NCBI GenBank assembly: GCA_037951165.1
Contig: JBBDHG010000127.1
Span: 3,599,501 to 3,663,500, forward strand
Reading direction: 5' to 3'
DNA: 64,000 nt
Source: Lophius americanus
Lineage: Eukaryota; Chordata; Actinopteri; Lophiiformes; Lophiidae
Part shown: piece after piece, positions 58,327-64,000 of the stretch
How the letters are laid out: each line of letters begins with the position of its first letter
How positions within the stretch are numbered: the first letter of the stretch is position 1
Notes under the pieces: model-generated
The model's input: the letters and a program-made list of their open reading frames with translations, nothing else
Database searches by the model: none
What the model was told of the DNA's origin: nothing
Program-made: the position numbers and the translations under genes

Positions 58327-58766
58327 GGCTGCTTTTACACCTACACACTGCAGGACAGCCGCTGGAATGAATTCAGGCGTCATTAAACCAGTTCCAACGC
58401 TTGTGCATATATATATATATGACCAATACAGTCGCTTTATTCAGCACCTATAGGTGGGAATTTCTTTTTCGCACGCCATTAAAAAATACAAGCCGCAGAG
58501 ACAGCAAATGACAACAATTAGTATTCACTGACACGTCCTACGCCTCCACTCACTAAGCCTCACCGTTAGAATATGATTGCCTCAAGTCGGACTACCGATT
58601 AACCGACATTCCAGGCGATCAAGTCATCATCTATTGCAGAAAATGATCATTCATATGGGATACATGTAATATATCATCTCCCGTGATATTAATGAGCTCA
58701 ATCTTACAATGAAAATAATGACATTAAAGGTTGCCTTTTTGGGCTCATTGGAAATAAAAGACGCAC

Positions 58767-58930
58767 CTCAAGTGCCCAGAGTGCCTGCTGCAGCTGGATT
58801 CGTCGAAGATGCAAGAAAGTTAAAGACAAATCGCCGTTCTCTCTCCTCTTCAGATGAGACCGAATGAGTGCGAGTGCATCATGAGAACAAAGATGATAGT
58901 CCGAGCCAGCAGTAGGAATGCACCCGAAAT
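58767..58930 (-). other. Possible 5' untranslated exon of gabra2
   Basis: On the minus strand a donor-like site (cacttgag then gtgcgt, exon end 58767) follows a mixed-composition, GC-richer stretch containing ctcatctgaagaggagagag. It lies 440 bp upstream of the coding exon, whose own 5' border has an acceptor-like sequence. GABA-A alpha genes usually have non-coding first exons (family knowledge). The left border of the exon (58930) is a guess. Low confidence. Confidence 0.25.
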
Positions 58931-60778
58931 GCATTGGTTGTCATATTGTCCAAAAATCTTACACTCAGAATTGGAGGAATAAAGCATCGAGAAAATATGA
59001 AGAACCGACAGCAGTGGTAATTGATCCTGGCTTTAAATTGCCCTGTTCAGCAGCCCTCTCAGCTGGTAAAAAGCTCGATGAGAATCGTGATAAGCAAGGA
59101 GCACATCTCAGTCTCCCTCATATCCACACAAAATCTATAAAGGTCTGAGGAGGAGACACACTGGGTCCTAAAGATAGTTTTTTCTGCACTGAGCCTCCTT
59201 CCTGCAGCCTGCAGCCCAGAGCTGGCCAAGAGAGGATGTTAATGAATGTTGCTCCCACTCACAGTCAATATACAGATGAATATTGATTATGCAAAGCAGA
59301 CGGGCTCTGTGGCATTGTTGTGATGAAAGTGACATGTTTTGGATGGAGCGCGTGATTCCAACCACACAGACATGCTTTGAATTCTAACTTTCTTTCCTTT
59401 TTGAAGATAAACCGTTCATTATTTTGCCTTTCATCTAGACCTGCACCCATAAACCAGTTATAAACATCAGGACACTAACACCCTGCTCAAACACTCATAA
59501 ATGACTTAGTTTGAGTGTAAGAGCACAACTTCTGGCAGCCACATCTGACTGAGCATTCAAAGCTCAAATAATTGAATAATAGAATTCTTTTCTTTGTTTC
59601 ATGTAACTGTTTTCGCAGGAAATGTTAAAACCAAAACATTTTTTATTGAGCTGATGTACAAAATTTCAAATTACAATATTGGCCTGAATATGAGGATTTA
59701 ATACCGAATGTTTATCGAGGTGATGTGTGCCTCTGGGTGGGGATGAGGGTTATAGTAGTTACAGTGTTTACCATGTGAAGGCTTCCTTCACTGGATCGGC
59801 TCAAATCAGGAGCCGATAAAGAAGATGAATAGAAATACGAAACAATCATTATGTTTCCGCTGTCCTGCTTCGTGTTTGAGTCTCTATCTAAATGTCTATC
59901 AGTTTTGAGGAGATGTTCTGCCTACAGGAGATGTTCTGCCTGGAAACAAAAAAAGGACTCCGTTCAGTCCTTTTTCTGTATTGAAAACCCATTTGCTGTC
60001 GGCTTGAAATAGTGTTCAAGTCAATTTTATTGTATTTCCATTTAAGCTGACCAGTAGATCAACACAGCAAAACCATTTAAAACAGGGAAAAGGTGGACAT
60101 AAAATGGAGATTATCCATTAAGTCCATAAGACGCAATGTTCACTTGTAACTATTAAAAAAAAAAGTGTTTAACGTAAAACTTCCTGCAGATAAATGAAGG
60201 AATTTAGTCATGTTTCTGCCACATCAAAATATATGTCATCCACAAAGGTGAGGTTGAAATAAACTTAATGGTGAAAAGGTAAACTGATCTTGCGAGTTAA
60301 ATTCCCACAGACACATATTACATGCATATAATTGGATTTGGATCATTTGTTGCTGTTTGCATTTTAAAGAGGGTTCCTAAATGAAAAATATGGTTTGAAG
60401 ACATTGATAATATCAGTTCAGTTTGCGCCAAGGAATTGCATATTGTATTAATTTTTGTTTATGAGGCCTGGATACACATGTTGACTTTTTGTGTATTGTC
60501 AGGTGATTGAGGGAGATACTCAAGCTTGTTGAAAGAGGATAAAGGGGAACCAGGAGATCAAGTGACCGATAGTTCAGCATACACCCTGACTTAAAAAGCA
60601 GCAAATGAATCACTTTCTCCCTCTCAAGCGCACACACACATTCACACACACACACTGATCAAACACAGCACCGGACCTCAGGGTTAGACCATTATCAAGC
60701 AGTCACCACCTCCCTTTGCTATACTTCACACAAGAAGGCTGTCCCATTGATCTCTGCTCTGATCCATAGCTGTGACAG

Positions 60779-60871
60779 GTGATCGATGAGGCCGGCCCTC
60801 TCAATAATGCTGACCCCTCAGGTCCATCATCAAGTCCAACAAAAAAAGCAGGTAGAAAACAGTCGGCTGAG
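60779..60871 (+). other. Candidate internal exon of an unrecognised gene (31 codons)
   Basis: Acceptor-like gctgtgacag, then 93 nt open in phase 0, then a donor gctgag/gtaaag. The length is a multiple of three. The peptide begins VIDEAGPLNNADPSGPSSS and continues with a Lys/Arg-rich part (TKKAGRKQ), the look of a disordered linker with a possible nuclear-localisation patch. I do not recognise it, and no second exon was found. It could be chance, as the frame stays open beyond the donor. Confidence 0.2.
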
Positions 60872-62674
60872 GTAAAGCAAAGGCCGTCGACGACCGGACG
60901 GAAAAAAATCTCATCTCTTGATCTATTAAACTGTGTTTGCGTTTGCGTGCATGCTCGGATCTTCTCTAAATTCTGTTTTAACTTGTGCTGCTTGCCTCTG
61001 TTACATACTCTTACAGCACATTATGTATTGCTAGATGTTGCGTCACACTCATCCTACTGCCTGGCCTGAGTATGTTGCAGTTGTGCACTGTGAGTGACAA
61101 TGCATATTGATCAGGGCCATATAGATAAAGGTAAGCAGGTATCGAGAAGTAGCAGTAGATGCTTTTTTGAAATAAAGACGTTAAATCCTCTGTGTTTTAG
61201 GATCAGAGGAGTGGTTGGGGTGTTTTTGGTAGAAGGTAAAAGGAAAAAAAGGTATACTGAAAGAAAATACTTTACTGATTTATCTAAGGTTGATTAAAGT
61301 AAGAATTGACTGATTTGCTCTCAGACGGTTGCAGAGCAGCTTAATAAATATGTGGTAAATTAAAAAAAAAAGACAGGAGGAAAACAGAAAGTTTTCTACA
61401 GCTCCTGTACCTTTAAGCATGTTGATTTGATTATTTTCCTTGTCAAAATAACAATGAAATCAATAGATGCATCTAACTCGTGGGTGTTATTTTAACAAAA
61501 AACTATATTTCTTATCAGAAATACAATCATAGACAGGCTTAATAGTCAAGTACATGCATGTATATCAAGGCAAACACATACACGCGTCCATATTCATTGT
61601 AACTACCTCCATTTTTATTTAAAAACGGAGGAGAGAAAGTGGCTGTATCAGCATACAAGGACCTTTTCCCTCAGCAGGTCCTCTACAACTCAAGGTAATG
61701 TTATCACCCAGAGCAGTTAACCATAATCTCAAGCACGGTACCTATGATATGCTGCTTGTAGGAGAAGTCGGCATCAGGTTGTTGTTTACTCTTCCGGGCA
61801 TTTGGGGAGAATATACCTGAGCCCCTCATGCAGTTTGCTGTTGTCAGTCACATGTCAGCGTGAGTTGATTCACCAGGCAATGCTGGAAATACTAAAGCTG
61901 TCTTGGGCCTGTTACCTCGGCAACAAGCCATGCATGGCAGAAGAAAGATGTTGTGAGAGGAAAAAAAAAATGAGGAGCCCATTGAGGGGCTCTGACACTC
62001 TTAAAGCAATAGGTTGCCCTCAAAGATCCTTTGTGAAATTGTGCCTGCTCTTAATGCCGCACACATATCGTGATACTTCGTGTACAGATAAATCTGTTGT
62101 ATTAATGATGGACAGTGAGATGCTGTAGATGGCAATGCAGTCTGGCAGAGAAAATGATGATTACAACATGGGTGCCAGAATGTCATTGTTTACAGAGATG
62201 TACTGTAAATTAGTAGAGCATCATGGGAAGGTGAATGAGAAGTGTGACAAGTAAAATGTCAAAATGAAACAGGCTGACAACAACCTGCTATGATGTGTAA
62301 TCTCCACTGATTTACATAGATCCCTACCTTTATAATGATCCTCTACAAGGAGAAAACCGCAAATTCACCGCCATCCATTCAACATTTTCAGTCATTTACT
62401 ACAATGTAATCCCCAAAGATTTATTTGCATAGCTCTACATACCTGCCATTCAATCTACTCATTTTTCACATTTAGCCAATCAGTCGTTTTGGCTGAAATG
62501 TTATGCTGTGACCAAGGTTTAAAATGCGCTGCCTATCAACATGGCAGCTTATGTGCAAGGCAGGTGTTTATGTTACAGCTTGTAGAAACAGCCACTTGAG
62601 GCTGCCAATTTTAAATGTGTGGTTTTAGTCTTTAACTTTATTTATTTAATCCAATTTAACATGGAAATTGTCAA

Positions 62675-64000
62675 CACTCCCCTCCGAAAACCGCCACCTT
62701 ATCGTGGTTGAGGGGTTGAGTACTCTAGTGATCCTAGGAGCTGTGTTGTCGGGGGCAATTTGCCCCTGGTAGGTTCTCCCATGGCAAAGAAGTTCTAGGG
62801 GAAGGTTCCGACAAAGAGCGGTCAAGACCCCTGATGAGAGAAAAAATCGCGAAGTCGAGTACCCTGCCCGATGGGTTACCGGAGCCCCACCCTGGAGCCA
62901 TCCCCGGGGTAGGGGCCAGCCAGCGAGCATCTGGTGGCCGGGCCTTGACCCATGGGGCCCGGTCGGGTTTAGCCCAAAGCAGGGACATGGGTTCGTCCTC
63001 CCGTGGGCCCACCACCCAAGGAGGAATCCGCAGTTGTCCGGTGCATTGTGGCTCGGGCAGTAGGAAAAGGCAGTGGCCTCGGCGGTCCGATCCCGGCTAC
63101 GAAAGCTGACGGTGGGGACACGGAATGTCACCTGACTGAAAGGGAAGGAGCCTGAGTTTGTGCGAGAGGTTGAGTGGTACCGTCTAGATATAGTCGGGCT
63201 CACTTCCACGCACAGCACTGGTCCTGGAACCCGCCTTCTCGATGGGGGCTGAACCTTCTACAATGCTGAAGTTGCTTCAGGTGAGAGGCGCAGGGCTGGT
63301 GTGGTCTTACTTAAAGCTCCCCAGCTCTCTGCCCATGTATTGGAGTTTACCCCAGTGGATGAAAGGGTTGCTTCCCTGTGCCTTCGGGTTGGGGCACGGG
63401 TCCTGACTTTTGTTATGCGCCAAACTGCAGTTCAGAGTACCCCACCTTTCTGGAGTCCTTTGAACTGGTGCTGGAAAGCGCCCCAACTGGGGACTCCATT
63501 GTCCTACTGGGAGACTTCAATGCCCACGTGGGTAATGACAGCGAGACCAGAAGTGGCGTGATCGGGAGGAACGACCTGCCTGATCTGAACCCTAGTGGTG
63601 TTCAGTTATTGGACTTCTGTGCTAGTCACAGTTTGTCCATAACGAAACACCATATTCAAACATAAGGGTGTCCACCAGTGCACTTGGCACCAGGACACCC
63701 TAGGTTGCAGAACGATGATCGACTTTGTAGTTTTATCAGCTGATCTGTGGCCGCATGTTTTGGACACTAGGGTGAAAAGAGGAGCTGAGCTGTCAACTGA
63801 TCACTTCATGGTGGTGAGTGGGATCAGATGGCGGGGGAGGAAGCTGGGGAAACCTGGTAGGCCTAAACGAATAGTGAGGGTCTGCTGGGAACATCTGACC
63901 GAGGACCCTGTCAGGATTGTCTTCAACTCCCACCTCCGGAAGAACTTCAACAGCGTTCCGGGGGTGGCGGGGGATCTGGAAACTGAGTGGACCAAGTTCA
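62675..64000 (+). pseudogene. Fish LINE with AP-endonuclease domain, 5' part, decayed and cut by window edge
   Basis: 62675-63100 is the recognisable 5' region (aaaccgccaccttatcgtgg at 62688-62707, gatcctaggagctgtgttgt at 62730-62749), GC-rich and unlike its surroundings. The coding part starts near 63106 with LTVGTRNVT and runs through IVGLTSTHS, RRRAGVVLLKAPQLS, VLLGDFNAHVGND (the GDFNAH metal-binding motif of AP endonucleases, near 63509) and MIDFVV...AELSTDHFMVV (the catalytic DH). It is broken by TGA near 63133 and 63250, and by frameshifts near 63410 and 63652. The C-terminal end of what I believe is the same family is at 13130-13470. RT domain would lie beyond 64000. Clade (RTE-like or related) not settled. 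Confidence 0.9.

Larger units (their letters stand above)
58327..62674. other. Upstream flank of gabra2
   Basis: Presumed gabra2 promoter side. Immediately upstream of the ATG (minus strand) an acceptor-like tgtcctgcag lies about 22 nt before the start, so the first coding exon may begin near 58347 and be preceded by a non-coding exon. An AT run is at 58410-58420. A 10-bp perfect hairpin (AAAAAGGACT / AGTCCTTTTT) is at 59950-59975. Two candidate exons are listed separately. Otherwise 59000-60700 and 60900-62670 show nothing I can name. Confidence 0.6.

Noticed and set aside
59950..59975. 10-bp hairpin followed by T-run, like a bacterial terminator
   Set aside because: The genome is eukaryotic and the hairpin is not next to a gene end; it is recorded only as a short inverted repeat.

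Overview
This is a stretch of vertebrate nuclear genome, almost certainly a teleost fish. The DNA is AT-rich. Its two recognisable genes are split into many short exons with GT/AG introns. The interspersed repeats belong to families typical of fish: Tc1-like transposon fossils, Rex1/L2-type and other endonuclease-bearing LINEs, L1/Tx1-type LINE remnants, common tRNA-like or tail repeats, and long TG, TATC/TC and AT arrays. There are no operons, bacterial genes, CRISPR arrays or rRNA/tRNA genes that I can support.

Layout. (1) 1-6494, minus strand: the 5' two-thirds of guf1, the mitochondrial LepA/EF4-type GTPase. Eleven coding exons can be joined with continuous reading phase; the 3' exons lie off the left edge. 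(2) 6495-12400: an intergenic block holding the likely guf1 promoter (a ZNF143/Staf-type site 224 bp upstream of the start), a 60-bp tandem duplication, a long C-run with quadruplex potential, a doubtful exon and a dispersed repeat. (3) 12401-58326, minus strand: a complete GABA-A receptor alpha subunit gene, best matched to GABRA2. Nine coding exons join to a 455-residue protein, from a signal-peptide exon at 58256-58326 to the TAG at 12401. About 45 kb of this is intron. The introns carry most of the mobile elements, a terminal-inverted-repeat MITE, and three RFX-type X-box motifs. (4) 58327-62675: flank upstream of gabra2, with a possible 5' untranslated exon and an unrecognised candidate exon on the plus strand. 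(5) about 62675-64000: the 5' part of a decayed LINE (5' region plus AP-endonuclease domain), cut by the window edge.

The two genes are both read right to left and do not form a functional unit: guf1 acts in mitochondrial translation, while gabra2 encodes a neuronal ligand-gated chloride channel subunit. In human both lie on 4p12-p13 but, as I recall, with GNPDA2 and GABRG1 between them. Their direct head-to-tail adjacency here is a local gene-order difference worth checking. I found no convincing new gene system. The most interesting items are the X-box cluster, the MITE, several nested insertions whose order can be read, and two possible exons of unknown genes.
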